DNA from: Pseudomonas sp. S35 | Lineage (GTDB): Bacteria; Pseudomonadota; Gammaproteobacteria; Pseudomonadales; Pseudomonadaceae | Reading direction: 5' to 3' | Assembly (NCBI RefSeq): GCF_009866765.1 | Contig: NZ_CP019431.1 | Location: forward strand, 5,332,001-5,396,000 | DNA: 64,000 nucleotides | In this document: piece by piece, positions 33,299 to 42,825 of the stretch | How positions within the stretch are numbered: the stretch's first letter is position 1 | Layout: each line of letters opens with the position of its first letter | Program-made: the position numbers and the translations under genes | The notes under the pieces: model-generated | The model's database searches: none | Seen by the model: the letters and a program-made list of their open reading frames with translations, nothing else | What the model was told of the DNA's origin: nothing

Positions 33299-35161
33299 TT
33301 ATTCCTCGATTTCATTCAGGTTGCGTCCCGCCAGGGCGGCTTTGACCGTCTGGTCCATACGGCGGGCGGCAAAGGCATCGGTCACTTGCGACAGGCGCTT
33401 GGTCTGTTGCTCGATGGCATAACCATCGGTGCCTTTCATCAGTTCGGCCAATTCCTGCATCTGCAGGTCGATGACCATGCGCTCTTCGGCATCCAGCAGG
33501 CGTTCGCCATCGGCTTCAAGTGCGCCCTGCACCGCTTCGAGCAGGCGCTGGGCATCCACTTGCTGCTCGCGCAGTACACGTGCGACCTTGTCGTCACCGG
33601 CATATTGGAACGAATCCTTCAGCATCTTGGCAATTTCGCCGTCGGTCAGGCCGTAGGACGGTTTGACCTGGATGCTCGCCTCCACACCCGAACCCAATTC
33701 ACGGGCAGCCACGCTGAGCAGGCCGTCGGCATCGACCTGGAAAGTCACACGAATCTTCGCCGCACCCGCGACCATCGCCGGGATACCGCGCAATTCGAAA
33801 CGCGCCAGGGAGCGGCAGTCGCTGATCAGCTCACGCTCGCCTTGCAGCACATGAATCATCATGGCCGTCTGGCCATCTTTGTAGGTGGTGAAGTCCTGGG
33901 CGCGGGCGACGGGGATGGTGGTGTTGCGCGGAATCACCTTCTCCATCAGGCCGCCCATGGTTTCCAGGCCCAAGGACAGCGGGATCACGTCAAGGAGCAG
34001 CAGTTCGCCGCCGTCGCGCTTGTTGCCGGCCAGTGTATCGGCCTGGATCGCAGCGCCGATGGCCACGACTTGATCCGGGTCGATCTCGGTCAGTGGCTGG
34101 CGACCAAAGGCGTCAGCCACTGCTTCCCGAACACGCGGTACGCGGGTAGAACCACCCACCATGACCACAGCACCCACGTCGTCCAACTCGATACCGGAAT
34201 CACGCACGGCGCGACGGCAGGCTTTCAGGCTGCGGGCAACCATCGGTTCGATCAACGAATCGAAGGCTTCGCGAGTCAGTTGGGCCGACCAGCTGCCGTA
34301 GGAAACCTCGACAGAAGCAGCGTCAGTCAATGCTTCCTTGGCCGCGCAGGCGGTTTGCAGCAGGTTACGTTGCGCGCCCGGATCAAGGTCAGCCGACAAA
34401 CCGGCACTGGTGATGATCCAACCCGCAATGGCATGGTCAAAGTCATCGCCGCCCAGGGCACTGTCGCCACCGGTGGCCAGTACCTCAAACACACCGCCGG
34501 TCAGGCGCAGGATCGAAATATCAAAGGTGCCACCGCCCAGGTCGTAAATTGCGACCAGGCCTTCGGCGTGTTGGTCGAGACCGTATGCCACGGCGGCAGC
34601 GGTCGGCTCATTGAGCAGGCGCAGCACGTTCAGGCCGGCGAGCTTAGCCGCATCCTTGGTAGCCTGGCGCTGGGCATCGTCGAAATACGCTGGAACCGTG
34701 ATCACCGCACCTACCAGTTCGCCACCCAAGGTCTTTTCAGCGCGCTGGCGCAGCACCTTGAGGATATCGGCCGACACTTCCACCGGGCTTTTCGGCCCCT
34801 GGACAGTGTCGATGAACGGCATATGGGATTCGCCGCCGACAAAACGGTATGGCAGTTGGTCGCCCAATTGCTTGACGTCGGACAGACCACGACCCATCAA
34901 GCGCTTGACCGACAGCACGGTATTCAAGGGATCGGTAGACGCAGCCAGCTTGGCCGACTCACCGACTTCGACGCGATCCGCGTGATAGCGCACGGCCGAC
35001 GGCAGGATGACCTGGCCATCAGCGTCGGGCAGCGGCTCGGACAGGCCGCTGCGCAAGGCAGCGACCAGGGAATTGGTGGTGCCCAGGTCAATCCCGACCG
35101 CCAGGCGACGCTGGTGCGGTTGTGGGCTTTGGCCGGGTTCGGCGATTTGCAGTAGAGCCAT
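33299..35161 (-). CDS. hscA: Fe-S assembly chaperone HscA (Hsp70 family)
   Basis: A 620-aa specialised Hsp70 that with HscB releases clusters from IscU. The ATPase domain starts [13 protein letters not shown] and has [14 protein letters not shown]; the substrate-binding domain covers roughly 385-510. Lies between hscB and fdx in the canonical order. Confidence 0.97.
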   Translation of the reverse strand: MALLQIAEPGQSPQPHQRRLAVGIDLGTTNSLVAALRSGLSEPLPDADGQVILPSAVRYHADRVEVGESAKLAASTDPLNTVLSVKRLMGRGLSDVKQLGDQLPYRFVGGESHMPFIDTVQGPKSPVEVSADILKVLRQRAEKTLGGELVGAVITVPAYFDDAQRQATKDAAKLAGLNVLRLLNEPTAAAVAYGLDQHAEGLVAIYDLGGGTFDISILRLTGGVFEVLATGGDSALGGDDFDHAIAGWIITSAGLSADLDPGAQRNLLQTACAAKEALTDAASVEVSYGSWSAQLTREAFDSLIEPMVARSLKACRRAVRDSGIELDDVGAVVMVGGSTRVPRVREAVADAFGRQPLTEIDPDQVVAIGAAIQADTLAGNKRDGGELLLLDVIPLSLGLETMGGLMEKVIPRNTTIPVARAQDFTTYKDGQTAMMIHVLQGERELISDCRSLARFELRGIPAMVAGAAKIRVTFQVDADGLLSVAARELGSGVEASIQVKPSYGLTDGEIAKMLKDSFQYAGDDKVARVLREQQVDAQRLLEAVQGALEADGERLLDAEERMVIDLQMQELAELMKGTDGYAIEQQTKRLSQVTDAFAARRMDQTVKAALAGRNLNEIEE

Positions 35162-35212
35162 GGTAATCAGGTCTTATCTGTCTATCAGGCGTGCATCACG
35201 GGCAGCACTGGG

Positions 35213-35734
35213 TTAATCGTCGAGGCGCTCTTCTAGTTGGCGCACTTCGTAGGTGAGCTTGTCGAGGAACTGCATGCGCCGCATCAGGCGTTCGGCCTGT
35301 TCACGTTGCGCTGCATCATCCCAACAGGCTGCGAAGCTTTCATTGAGCTCATCCTGGGCCACTTTCAGACGACGCTTGAAGACAGCGACACCGGCCACAT
35401 CGGCTTCGTCCTGCAAGTCTTCGAGCTCTTCACGCCACTGCATCTGCTGCATCAGGAAGTCCGGATCGTGCACCGTGACTTCCAATGGCAGCTCGCCACC
35501 ATTCATCGCGAGCAGGTAACGCGCGCGCTTGGGTGGATTTTTCAGCGTCTGATAGGCCTCATTGAGGCTGGCCGATTGCTCCAGAGCCAAACGTTGCTCA
35601 CGCTCGGAAGCGTCAGCGAACCGGTCCGGATGCACCCCACGCGCCAACTCTCGGTAGCGCGTGGCAAGCTGCTCAAGGTCCAGCCGAAAACTCGGCTGCA
35701 GCTCGAATAAAGCGAAATGACAAGGAGTACCCAC
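35213..35734 (-). CDS. hscB: Fe-S assembly co-chaperone HscB
   Basis: A 173-aa J-protein with the HPD motif ([15 protein letters not shown]) that brings IscU to HscA. I place the start at GTG 35734 ([16 protein letters not shown]) because that is the family N-terminus, a GAGG box lies 7-8 nt upstream, and the start then falls 8 nt after the iscA stop. The ATG at 35773 would overlap iscA and add residues the family lacks. Confidence 0.93.
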   Translation of the reverse strand: MGTPCHFALFELQPSFRLDLEQLATRYRELARGVHPDRFADASEREQRLALEQSASLNEAYQTLKNPPKRARYLLAMNGGELPLEVTVHDPDFLMQQMQWREELEDLQDEADVAGVAVFKRRLKVAQDELNESFAACWDDAAQREQAERLMRRMQFLDKLTYEVRQLEERLDD

Positions 35735-35742
35735 GAATAGCC

Positions 35743-36066
35743 TCAGATGTTGAAGCTTTCGCCGCAGCCACATTCACCGCGTACGTTGGGGTTGTTGAAC
35801 TTGAAGCCTTCGTTCAACCCTTCCTTGACGAAATCGAGCTCGGTGCCGTCCAGGTAGGTCAGGCTCTTAGGGTCGATGATCACTTTCTCGCCGTGACTTT
35901 CGAACACCTGGTCCTCCTCGACCACCTCGTCGACAAACTCCAGCACGTAGGCAAGGCCGGAACAGCCCGTGGTGCGAACACCCAGACGAATCCCCTCACC
36001 TTTACCGCGCCCATTCAGGGAGCGGCGAATGTGCTGCGCAGCCGCTTCTGTCATGCTGATAGCCAT
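35743..36066 (-). CDS. iscA: Iron-sulfur cluster assembly protein IscA
   Basis: A 107-aa A-type carrier with the three conserved cysteines in TTGCSG and GECGCGES. Start [17 protein letters not shown] at 36066; an ATG eight codons upstream is less conserved. 28 bp after iscU. Confidence 0.96.
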   Translation of the reverse strand: MAISMTEAAAQHIRRSLNGRGKGEGIRLGVRTTGCSGLAYVLEFVDEVVEEDQVFESHGEKVIIDPKSLTYLDGTELDFVKEGLNEGFKFNNPNVRGECGCGESFNI

Positions 36067-36094
36067 CGTTGACTCCTTACTCGTCGCCAAATGC

Positions 36095-36481
36095 TTAGAT
36101 CAAGCCTTTCTTCTGCTTGTAGTCGCGAACGGCCGCCTTGATGGCGTCTTCTGCGAGTACGGAGCAGTGAATTTTCACTGGCGGCAGGGCCAGTTCTTCG
36201 GCCAGCTGGGTGTTGCTGATAGTCACAGCCTCATCCAGGGTCTTGCCTTTCATCCATTCGGTCGCCAGGGAGCTGGAGGCGATAGCCGAACCGCAGCCGT
36301 AAGTCTTGAACTTGGCGTCTTCGATAACGCCAGCTTCGTTGACCTTGATCTGCAGGCGCATGACATCGCCGCACGCCGGAGCGCCGACCATGCCGGTGCC
36401 GACATCAGGGTCTTCCGCGTTCATCTTGCCGACGTTGCGCGGGTTTTCGTAGTGGTCGATGACCTTTTCGCTGTAAGCCAT
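36095..36481 (-). CDS. iscU: Iron-sulfur cluster scaffold IscU
   Basis: A 128-aa scaffold with Cys ligands in [20 protein letters not shown] and [10 protein letters not shown] plus the chaperone-recognition LPPVK stretch. Full length, between iscS and iscA. Confidence 0.98.
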   Translation of the reverse strand: MAYSEKVIDHYENPRNVGKMNAEDPDVGTGMVGAPACGDVMRLQIKVNEAGVIEDAKFKTYGCGSAIASSSLATEWMKGKTLDEAVTISNTQLAEELALPPVKIHCSVLAEDAIKAAVRDYKQKKGLI

Positions 36482-36580
36482 GGTACTGAATCCTCACTCA
36501 TCAGGGCCGCTCTGGAACCCTGTAAAAACGCCTGCGTTTACCGCCACGTTCCTACAGAGCTTGGGTGGCGGCTTCTATAG

Positions 36581-37795
36581 TTAGTGTGCCGCCCACTCGA
36601 TCTTGGAAATATCGACACCGTCTTTGAACATGTCCCACAGCGGCGACAGAACGCGCAGCTTGTTGACGGCTTCGCAAACTTTCTGCGCGGCGTAGTCGAC
36701 TTGCTCTTCAGTGGTGAAGCGGCCGAAGGTAAAGCGGATCGAGCTGTGTGCCAGTTCGTCGTTGCGGCCCAGGGCGCGCAGTACATACGAAGGCTCAAGA
36801 GAGGCCGAGGTGCAGGCCGAACCGGACGAAACCGCCAGGTCCTTGAGCGCCATGATCAGCGACTCGCCTTCGACGTAGTTGAAGCTCAAATTCAGGTTGT
36901 GCGGTACACGGGCAGTCATGCTGCCGTTGATGTACAGCTCTTCAAGGTTTTCGACCTGCTTGTAGAAGCGATCGCTCAGAGCCTTGATACGCACGTTTTC
37001 GGCAGCCATGTCTTCCTTGGCCACACGGAAGGCTTCGCCCATGCCGACGATCTGGTGGGTCGCCAGGGTGCCCGAGCGCATGCCGCGCTCATGACCGCCG
37101 CCGTGCATGGTGGCTTCGATACGTACGCGCGGCTTGCGGCTTACGTAGAGGGCACCGATGCCTTTAGGGCCGTAGGTCTTGTGGGCCGAGAACGACATCA
37201 GGTCGACTTTCAGCTTCGACAGGTCAATGTCGACCTTGCCGGTGGACTGAGCGGCGTCGACGTGCAGCAGGATGCCCTTGGAACGCGTCAACTCGCCAAT
37301 GGCGGCGATGTCGTTGATGGTGCCGATTTCGTTGTTCACGTGGATCACGGAAACCAGGATGGTGTCTTCGCGCAGCGCGGCTTCGATCATGGCCGGGGTG
37401 ACGATACCGTCGGTGGTGGGCTCAAGGTAAGTCACCTCGAAACCTTCACGCTCCAGTTGGCGCATGGTGTCGAGGACAGCCTTGTGCTCAATCTTGGTGG
37501 TGATCAGGTGCTTGCCTTTGGTCGCGTAGAAATGCGCGGCGCCCTTGATTGCCAGGTTGTCGGACTCGGTAGCACCGGAGGTCCAGACGATCTCACGCGG
37601 GTCGGCGTTAACCAGGTCGGCCACTTGGCGACGAGCGTTCTCGACCGCTTCCTCGGCTTTCCAGCCGAATACGTGGGAACGGGAGGCCGGGTTGCCGAAG
37701 TTTCCGTCAACCAGCAGGCATTCGCTCATCTTTTGCGCGACACGCGGATCAACCGGGGTGGTCGCTGAGTAATCAAGGTAAATCGGCAATTTCAT
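36581..37795 (-). CDS. iscS: Cysteine desulfurase IscS
   Basis: A 404-aa PLP enzyme converting cysteine to alanine and a persulfide. PLP lysine in [10 protein letters not shown] and catalytic loop Cys in [10 protein letters not shown]. Starts [20 protein letters not shown]. 50 bp after iscR. It supplies sulfur to IscU and to tRNA thiolation. Confidence 0.98.
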   Translation of the reverse strand: MKLPIYLDYSATTPVDPRVAQKMSECLLVDGNFGNPASRSHVFGWKAEEAVENARRQVADLVNADPREIVWTSGATESDNLAIKGAAHFYATKGKHLITTKIEHKAVLDTMRQLEREGFEVTYLEPTTDGIVTPAMIEAALREDTILVSVIHVNNEIGTINDIAAIGELTRSKGILLHVDAAQSTGKVDIDLSKLKVDLMSFSAHKTYGPKGIGALYVSRKPRVRIEATMHGGGHERGMRSGTLATHQIVGMGEAFRVAKEDMAAENVRIKALSDRFYKQVENLEELYINGSMTARVPHNLNLSFNYVEGESLIMALKDLAVSSGSACTSASLEPSYVLRALGRNDELAHSSIRFTFGRFTTEEQVDYAAQKVCEAVNKLRVLSPLWDMFKDGVDISKIEWAAH

Positions 37796-37845
37796 GGACT
37801 TTCTCCTAAATCAGGCTGGCTGGCGTGCCGTTAGCTCTTCGGCTG

Positions 37846-38337
37846 TCACTCGACGGCGGACGCTTCAATCTTGTCCAGACGCGGCGCCTTGGTGTTGCAA
37901 CGGCGCTGGTCCTGACGCTGGGCTACTTCTTGTACCTCACGGCGAGTCACAAGATCAGCCAAGCTGATACCACTCAAAAACTCATGGATCTGCAGGCTCA
38001 AATCACACCACAAGTGGTGCGTCAGGCAGGTGTCGCCGGCGTGGCAGTCACCCAGGCCCTGGCATTTGGTTGCGTCGACGGATTCGTTGACCGCATCGAT
38101 CACCTGGGCTACCTGGATGCCCTGCATGTCGCGGGACAGTTGATAGCCGCCGCCCGGCCCGCGCACGCTGGAAACCAGATTGCTGCGGCGCAACTTGGCA
38201 AACAGCTGCTCTAGGTAGGACAGGGAAATGCCTTGGCGCTCGGAGATATCGGCCAGGGACACCGGCCCAGTTTGCGCGTGCAAAGCCAGGTCGAGCATGG
38301 CAGTCACCGCGTATCGGCCTTTTGTAGTCAGTCTCAT
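37846..38337 (-). CDS. iscR: Iron-sulfur cluster regulator IscR
   Basis: A 163-aa Rrf2-family regulator. The winged helix covers residues 1-80 ([20 protein letters not shown]) and the cluster cysteines lie in [14 protein letters not shown]. With a [2Fe-2S] cluster it represses its own operon. The frame opens far upstream to 38652, but the conserved start is 38337. Two IscR-like boxes lie upstream, supporting autorepression. Confidence 0.97.
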   Translation of the reverse strand: MRLTTKGRYAVTAMLDLALHAQTGPVSLADISERQGISLSYLEQLFAKLRRSNLVSSVRGPGGGYQLSRDMQGIQVAQVIDAVNESVDATKCQGLGDCHAGDTCLTHHLWCDLSLQIHEFLSGISLADLVTRREVQEVAQRQDQRRCNTKAPRLDKIEASAVE

Positions 38338-38378
38338 GGACAAGTACCAAGGTGTTTCAGAATGGGAGCAAGTATGCG

Positions 38379-38403
38379 ATTCCCGAGTATTTAAGTCAAC
38401 TAT
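38379..38403 (-). promoter_or_regulatory. IscR type 1 box, proximal
   Basis: Read on the minus strand, this 25-bp site begins ATAGTTGACT and ends TACTCGGGAAT, close to the type 1 IscR consensus (ATA..TTGACT...TCGGGTAT) known from E. coli. It lies 42 bp upstream of the iscR start. Confidence 0.8.
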
Positions 38404-38427
38404 AAGACCTAGTACTTTAGTCAGGAT
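38403..38427 (-). promoter_or_regulatory. IscR type 1 box, distal
   Basis: Minus-strand ATCCTGACTAAAGTACTAGG followed by TCTTA keeps the TGACT and (C/A)GG elements at the same spacing as the proximal site and abuts it directly. A weaker match, so called as a second IscR box by position and pattern. Confidence 0.55.
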
Positions 38428-38524
38428 TACCCGTAAAAAGGGCGCGCGAATCATAGCAGGACGGGGTGGGGACGAACAGCAGGAACAGGGCCGAGCAGGA
38501 TATGTAAGACCAATGGAGATTAAA

Positions 38525-38550
38525 ATGTGGGAGGGGGCTTGCTCCCACAT
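38525..38550. repeat. Short REP-like hairpin after cysE
   Basis: ATGTGGGAG and CTCCCACAT pair closely around a GGGGCTTG centre just beyond the cysE stop. It resembles one arm of the REP family; it may also act as the cysE terminator. Confidence 0.6.
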
Positions 38551-38575
38551 TAGTTTTGCAATGACTGCGCGACCT

Positions 38576-39358
38576 TCAGCCGGCCTTGGTTGCAGCTTCG
38601 TCCTTGATCTCGGCGAAGTCCTCTTCGCGCAGCTCAGGCAGATCTTTCGCACAGTAGCTGCTGCCCAACTCTTTCAGTGCGCCGCACATACCGTCCAGCT
38701 TGCCGTCCACCGCTTGCAGGTGGTCAAGCAACTGGCCGATGGCACGCGCGACCGGGTCGGGCATGTCTTCGCTGACACCGTAGGCATCGAAGCCGATTTT
38801 CTCAGCCATGGCCTTGCGCTTGGCTTCCTGTTCGTCACCGACTTGCGGCTTGACGATGATGCGGCCCGGAATGCCGACCACGGTAGCGCCTGGCGGCACC
38901 GCCTTGGTCACTACCGCATTGGAACCGACCTTGGCGCCGGCGCCGACCGTGAACGGGCCGAGCACCTTGGCGCCCGCCCCTACCACCACGCCATTTTCCA
39001 GGGTTGGATGGCGCTTGCCCTTGTTCCAACTGGTGCCGCCCAGTGTTACACCCTGGTACAGCGTCACGTCATCGCCGATTTCCGCCGTCTCGCCAATGAC
39101 AATACCCATGCCATGGTCGATAAAAAAACGACGCCCCACCTTGGCCCCCGGATGAATCTCGATCCCGGTCATCCAGCGACCAAAGTTCGACACCAGCCGC
39201 GCCAGCCACTTCCAGCCCATCCCCCACAACGCCCCAGACAAACGATGAATCCAGATCGCATGCATGCCCGGGTAGCAGGTCAGCACTTCAAAGGCGTTGC
39301 GCGCCGCCGGGTCACGATGGAAAACACTTTGGATATCTTCTCGCAAACGCTCGAACAT
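38576..39358 (-). CDS. cysE: Serine O-acetyltransferase
   Basis: A 260-aa left-handed beta-helix acetyltransferase that makes O-acetylserine for cysteine synthesis. Hexapeptide repeats span about residues 65-190 ([28 protein letters not shown]...[12 protein letters not shown]). The end is Ala/Lys-rich. Two nt after trmJ, so cotranscribed with it, and next to the isc operon that consumes cysteine. Confidence 0.95.
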   Translation of the reverse strand: MFERLREDIQSVFHRDPAARNAFEVLTCYPGMHAIWIHRLSGALWGMGWKWLARLVSNFGRWMTGIEIHPGAKVGRRFFIDHGMGIVIGETAEIGDDVTLYQGVTLGGTSWNKGKRHPTLENGVVVGAGAKVLGPFTVGAGAKVGSNAVVTKAVPPGATVVGIPGRIIVKPQVGDEQEAKRKAMAEKIGFDAYGVSEDMPDPVARAIGQLLDHLQAVDGKLDGMCGALKELGSSYCAKDLPELREEDFAEIKDEAATKAG

Positions 39359-39360
39359 TT

Positions 39361-40131
39361 TTAATCCTTCCGCTTAAGAAGCTCGCCACGGGCCGCTTTC
39401 TGGGTTTCCGTGAGGATGCCACGCAATATATTCATTTCCGCCCGACTGACCGAGCTACGTCCGTACAAACGACGCAGACGCGCCATCAAGTGCCGTGGTT
39501 TTTCCGGATCGAGGAATTCGATGGCCACCAGGGTTTGCTCCAGGTGCTCATAGAACCGTTCAAGCTCGTCCATCGTGGCCAATTCGCCACTTTTGGTCGA
39601 TGCAACCTCATCCTTCTCCACCTTGCTCGGCTGGCCTTCTGCGGCCAGCCAGGCCATGCGCACTTCATAGCTCAACACCTGCACTGCCGCCCCAAGGTTC
39701 AGCGAACTGAACTCAGGGTCTGAAGGTATGTGCACGTGGTAGTGACATCGCTGCAGCTCTTCATTGGTGAGGCCGGAGTCTTCACGACCAAACACCAGGG
39801 CGATCTCAGCACCACCGGCGGCCTCCTGCACCACTTTGCTGCCGCATTCACGCGGATCAAGCAGCGGCCAAGGGATACGACGGTCACGGGCGCTGGTGCC
39901 GAGCACCAGGTTACAGCCGACCAAGGCATCTTCCAGCGTGGCGACGACCTGGGCTTTTTCCAGGATGTCATTAGCACCGGACGCACGGGCATCGGCCTCG
40001 TGGTGCGGGAACACGCGCGGTTCGACCAGCACCAGGCGCGTCAGCCCCATGTTTTTCATGGCTCGCGCCACCCCGCCGATATTGCCGGGATGACTGGTAT
40101 TGACCAAGACGACACGAATGTTTTGCAGCAC
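39361..40131 (-). CDS. trmJ: tRNA (cytidine/uridine-2'-O-)-methyltransferase TrmJ
   Basis: A 256-aa SPOUT methyltransferase modifying position 32 of several tRNAs. Motifs [39 protein letters not shown] and [15 protein letters not shown] match TrmJ. Divergent from suhB; first of the trmJ-cysE pair. Confidence 0.93.
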   Translation of the reverse strand: MLQNIRVVLVNTSHPGNIGGVARAMKNMGLTRLVLVEPRVFPHHEADARASGANDILEKAQVVATLEDALVGCNLVLGTSARDRRIPWPLLDPRECGSKVVQEAAGGAEIALVFGREDSGLTNEELQRCHYHVHIPSDPEFSSLNLGAAVQVLSYEVRMAWLAAEGQPSKVEKDEVASTKSGELATMDELERFYEHLEQTLVAIEFLDPEKPRHLMARLRRLYGRSSVSRAEMNILRGILTETQKAARGELLKRKD

Positions 40132-40276
40132 GGGAGGCGCTCTCGGACACGGGAAAGGGGAGCAAATCTTACAGAACCGCCTAAGGTTATGCCATGAAAG
40201 CTAACGTCGCCCTTCACCTGAAGAAAGTTTCTGCTAGAATGCTCGGCTTTCTTTAACAACCTTAGGTGACACATCC

Positions 40277-41092
40277 ATGCAGCCCATGCTGAATATCGCG
40301 CTGCGCGCCGCCCGCAGCGCCAGTGAATTGATCTTCCGCTCCATCGAGCGCCTGGATACCATCAAGGTCGACGAAAAAGACGCCAAGGATTACGTATCCG
40401 AGGTGGACCGCGCCGCCGAGCAGAAAATCATCGACGCGCTGCGCAAGGCCTACCCTACCCACGGCATTCTCGGCGAAGAAACCGGCCTGCACAAAGGCAG
40501 CGGCGAAGGCGAAGACTACCTGTGGATCATCGACCCACTGGATGGCACCACCAACTTCCTGCGCGGCATCCCACACTTTGCAGTGAGCATCGCCTGCAAA
40601 TACCGTGGCCGCCTGGAACACGCCGTTGTCCTCGACCCGGTTCGCCAGGAAGAATTCACCGCCAGCCGTGGCCGTGGCGCCCAACTGAACGGTCGCCGCC
40701 TGCGCGTCAGCGGTCGTACCAGCCTGGACGGCGCCCTGCTGGGCACTGGCTTCCCGTTCCGTGACGACCAAATGGACAACCTGGAAAACTACCTGGGCAT
40801 GTTCCGCGCCCTGGTTGGCCAGACCGCTGGCATCCGTCGCGCCGGCGCTGCCAGCCTGGACCTGGCTTATGTCGCTGCCGGTCGTTTTGATGCGTTCTGG
40901 GAGTCGGGCCTGTCCGAGTGGGACATGGCAGCGGGTGCCCTGCTGATCCAAGAGGCCGGCGGCCTGGTGAGCGATTTCACTGGCGGTCATGACTTCCTGG
41001 AAAAAGGCCACGTGGTCGCTGGCAACACCAAGTGCTTCAAGGCAGTGCTGACGGCGATCCAGCCGCACCTGCCAGCTTCACTGAAGCGCTAA
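40277..41092 (+). CDS. suhB: Inositol-1-monophosphatase / transcription-associated SuhB
   Basis: A 271-aa Mg-dependent phosphatase. The metal-binding motifs are GEETGLHKG, DPLDGTTNF and WDMAAGALLIQEAGG. In enterobacteria SuhB also joins rRNA antitermination complexes; in P. aeruginosa it affects virulence switching. Divergent from trmJ; followed by its own terminator. Confidence 0.94.
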   Translation: MQPMLNIALRAARSASELIFRSIERLDTIKVDEKDAKDYVSEVDRAAEQKIIDALRKAYPTHGILGEETGLHKGSGEGEDYLWIIDPLDGTTNFLRGIPHFAVSIACKYRGRLEHAVVLDPVRQEEFTASRGRGAQLNGRRLRVSGRTSLDGALLGTGFPFRDDQMDNLENYLGMFRALVGQTAGIRRAGAASLDLAYVAAGRFDAFWESGLSEWDMAAGALLIQEAGGLVSDFTGGHDFLEKGHVVAGNTKCFKAVLTAIQPHLPASLKR

Positions 41093-41102
41093 GCGAGCGA
41101 GC

Positions 41103-41133
41103 AAAAAAAAGCACCCTTCGGGGTGCTTTTTTT
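41103..41133 (+). terminator. suhB terminator
   Basis: AAAAAAAGCACCC and GGGTGCTTTTTTT form a stem with a TTCG-type loop, 10 bp after the suhB stop. Confidence 0.93.
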
Positions 41134-41180
41134 ATGCCTGGGATTTGGCGTGAGGCTAAATGCCAGCCGCACCAAAAATC

Positions 41181-41215
41181 AAATATGGGAGGCGGCTTGC
41201 CCCTCCCACATTTTT
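41181..41215. repeat. Single REP-like hairpin
   Basis: AAATATGGGAGG and CCTCCCACATTT enclose CGGCTTGCC. Same family as the other REPs; lies between the convergent suhB and the glycine-zipper gene. Confidence 0.7.
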
Positions 41216-41234
41216 AACTGAAGCAGGCTCTGGT

Positions 41235-41777
41235 TTACTGCTGGTTCTGGCCCAGGACGAGACGCCCTTCCTTATCGACCGGAATCTGGCCGCCTGGATC
41301 ACGGTCCATACGCACCGAGCCTTCCTTGCCGTCCAGGGTGTAACGCACGTCATAGCCGACTACCTTGTCGCTGATGTCGTTGACGGTGTTGCAACGGGTT
41401 TGCGTGGTGGTGTAGGTATCGCGGTTCTGCATGCCTTCCTGAACCTTGTTACCGGCATAACCACCGCCGACTGCACCGGCGACAGTGGCCAGTTTCTTGC
41501 CGTTACCGCCACCAATCTGGTTACCCAGCAAGCCACCCGCCAGGGCACCTACCACGGTACCGGCGATTTGATGCTGATCCTGCACCGGGCGCTGCCGGGT
41601 CACTGCGACGTCCTTGCAGACTTCGCGAGGCGTCTTGATCTGGGTTTTTACCGGCTGCACTGCCAGCACTTGCGCATACTCAGGGCCGCTTTTTACCAGG
41701 CTGTAGGTGGCAACAGCACCCCCGGCAGTCACACCGACAGCACCCAATACCGCACCAACCAGTAACGACTTGTTCAC
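41235..41777 (-). CDS. Glycine-zipper 2TM-domain envelope protein
   Basis: A 180-aa protein with an N-terminal hydrophobic helix (SLLVGAVLGAVGVTAGGAVA) and a glycine-zipper hairpin (AGTVVGALAGGLLGNQIGGG...VAGAVGGGYAGNKVQEG) as in SlyB/Rick_17kDa-type envelope proteins. The start is GTG at 41777: AGGAGG lies 6 nt before it, and the upstream ATGs (41798, 41795) would include that ribosome site. Probably in the periplasm or outer membrane; role unknown. Monocistronic. Confidence 0.8.
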   Translation of the reverse strand: MNKSLLVGAVLGAVGVTAGGAVATYSLVKSGPEYAQVLAVQPVKTQIKTPREVCKDVAVTRQRPVQDQHQIAGTVVGALAGGLLGNQIGGGNGKKLATVAGAVGGGYAGNKVQEGMQNRDTYTTTQTRCNTVNDISDKVVGYDVRYTLDGKEGSVRMDRDPGGQIPVDKEGRLVLGQNQQ

Positions 41778-41838
41778 GTTGAACCTCCTGACCATCACAA
41801 ACGGATCGGAAGATCCGCGCTATACCCAGCCTTGGAGC

Positions 41839-41873
41839 AAAAAAAAAGGCGCGAGTTCAATACTCGCGCCTTT
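41839..41873 (-). terminator. secDF terminator
   Basis: On the minus strand AAAGGCGCGAG and CTCGCGCCTTT pair around TATTGAA and are followed by a run of nine T. It lies 28 bp after the secF stop. Confidence 0.9.
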
Positions 41874-41901
41874 CTTGTAACAGCAGATCAACAAACGCCC
41901 A

Positions 41902-42816
41902 TCAAGGACGGTCGTCGACCTCCTTGCCAGTCGCGGCAGGAGGGATCAAATCTTCACTGTTGAGGTTCAGCCAGATCAGCACCACGTTCGCGATGTAGAT
42001 CGACGAGTAGGTACCCGCCAGAACGCCGATAAACAGCGCCAGGGAGAAGCCCCACAGGTTGTCGCCACCGAAGATCATCAATGCCGCGATCGCCAGCAAG
42101 GTAGAGATCGATGTCGCCATGGTCCGCAGCAGTGTCTGGGTCGTGGAGATATTGATGTTCTCGATCAACGTCGCCTTGCGCAGCACGCGGAAGTTCTCGC
42201 GAACCCGGTCGAATACCACGATGGTGTCGTTGAGGGAGTAGCCAATGATCGCCAGCACGGCAGCCAGTACGGTCAGGTCGAAGGTGATCTGGAAGTAGGC
42301 CAGGATGCCCACGGTCACGATCACGTCGTGGATCAGCGACACAATGGCGCCGACACCGAACTTCCACTGAAAGCGGAACGCCAGGTAGATCATGATGCCG
42401 ACCAGCGCCATCAGCATGCCGAGGCCGCCCTGGTCGCGCAGCTCTTCACCGACTTGCGGGCCGACGAACTCGACACGCTTGACCGACGCAGGGTTGTCGC
42501 CGCCGACCTTCTGCAAGGCCTCGGCTACCTGATGACCCAGCTGTGGGTCTTCGCCTGGCATGCGCACCAGCAGGTCGGTAGTCGCACCGAAGCTCTGCAC
42601 GATGGCTTCGTGATAGCCAGCCTTGACCAGCTCGTTGCGCACCAGGGTAACGTCGGCCGGCTTCTCGTAGGTCAGCTCGATGAGCGTACCGCCAGTGAAG
42701 TCCAGACCGTAGTTCAGGCCCTTATGGAACCAGCTGAACAACGCCAGAACGGTAAGGAGCACTGTGGCGCCGAACGCAATGTTGCGAACGCCCATGAAGT
42801 TGATTGTACGTAACAT
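41902..42816 (-). CDS. secF: Protein translocase subunit SecF
   Basis: A 304-aa RND-like membrane protein with six transmembrane helices; together with SecD it uses the proton gradient to pull proteins out of SecYEG. It starts INFMGVRNIAFGATVLLTVLA and has the conserved GLDFTGGTLIEL and VFDRVRENFR. Nine nt after secD. Confidence 0.96.
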   Translation of the reverse strand: MLRTINFMGVRNIAFGATVLLTVLALFSWFHKGLNYGLDFTGGTLIELTYEKPADVTLVRNELVKAGYHEAIVQSFGATTDLLVRMPGEDPQLGHQVAEALQKVGGDNPASVKRVEFVGPQVGEELRDQGGLGMLMALVGIMIYLAFRFQWKFGVGAIVSLIHDVIVTVGILAYFQITFDLTVLAAVLAIIGYSLNDTIVVFDRVRENFRVLRKATLIENINISTTQTLLRTMATSISTLLAIAALMIFGGDNLWGFSLALFIGVLAGTYSSIYIANVVLIWLNLNSEDLIPPAATGKEVDDRP

Positions 42817-42825
42817 GGCAGCCCC

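Noticed and set aside
33386..35155. 589-aa plus-strand frame opposite hscA
   Set aside because: Shadow of hscA, like the 394-aa frame opposite iscS at 36584-37768.
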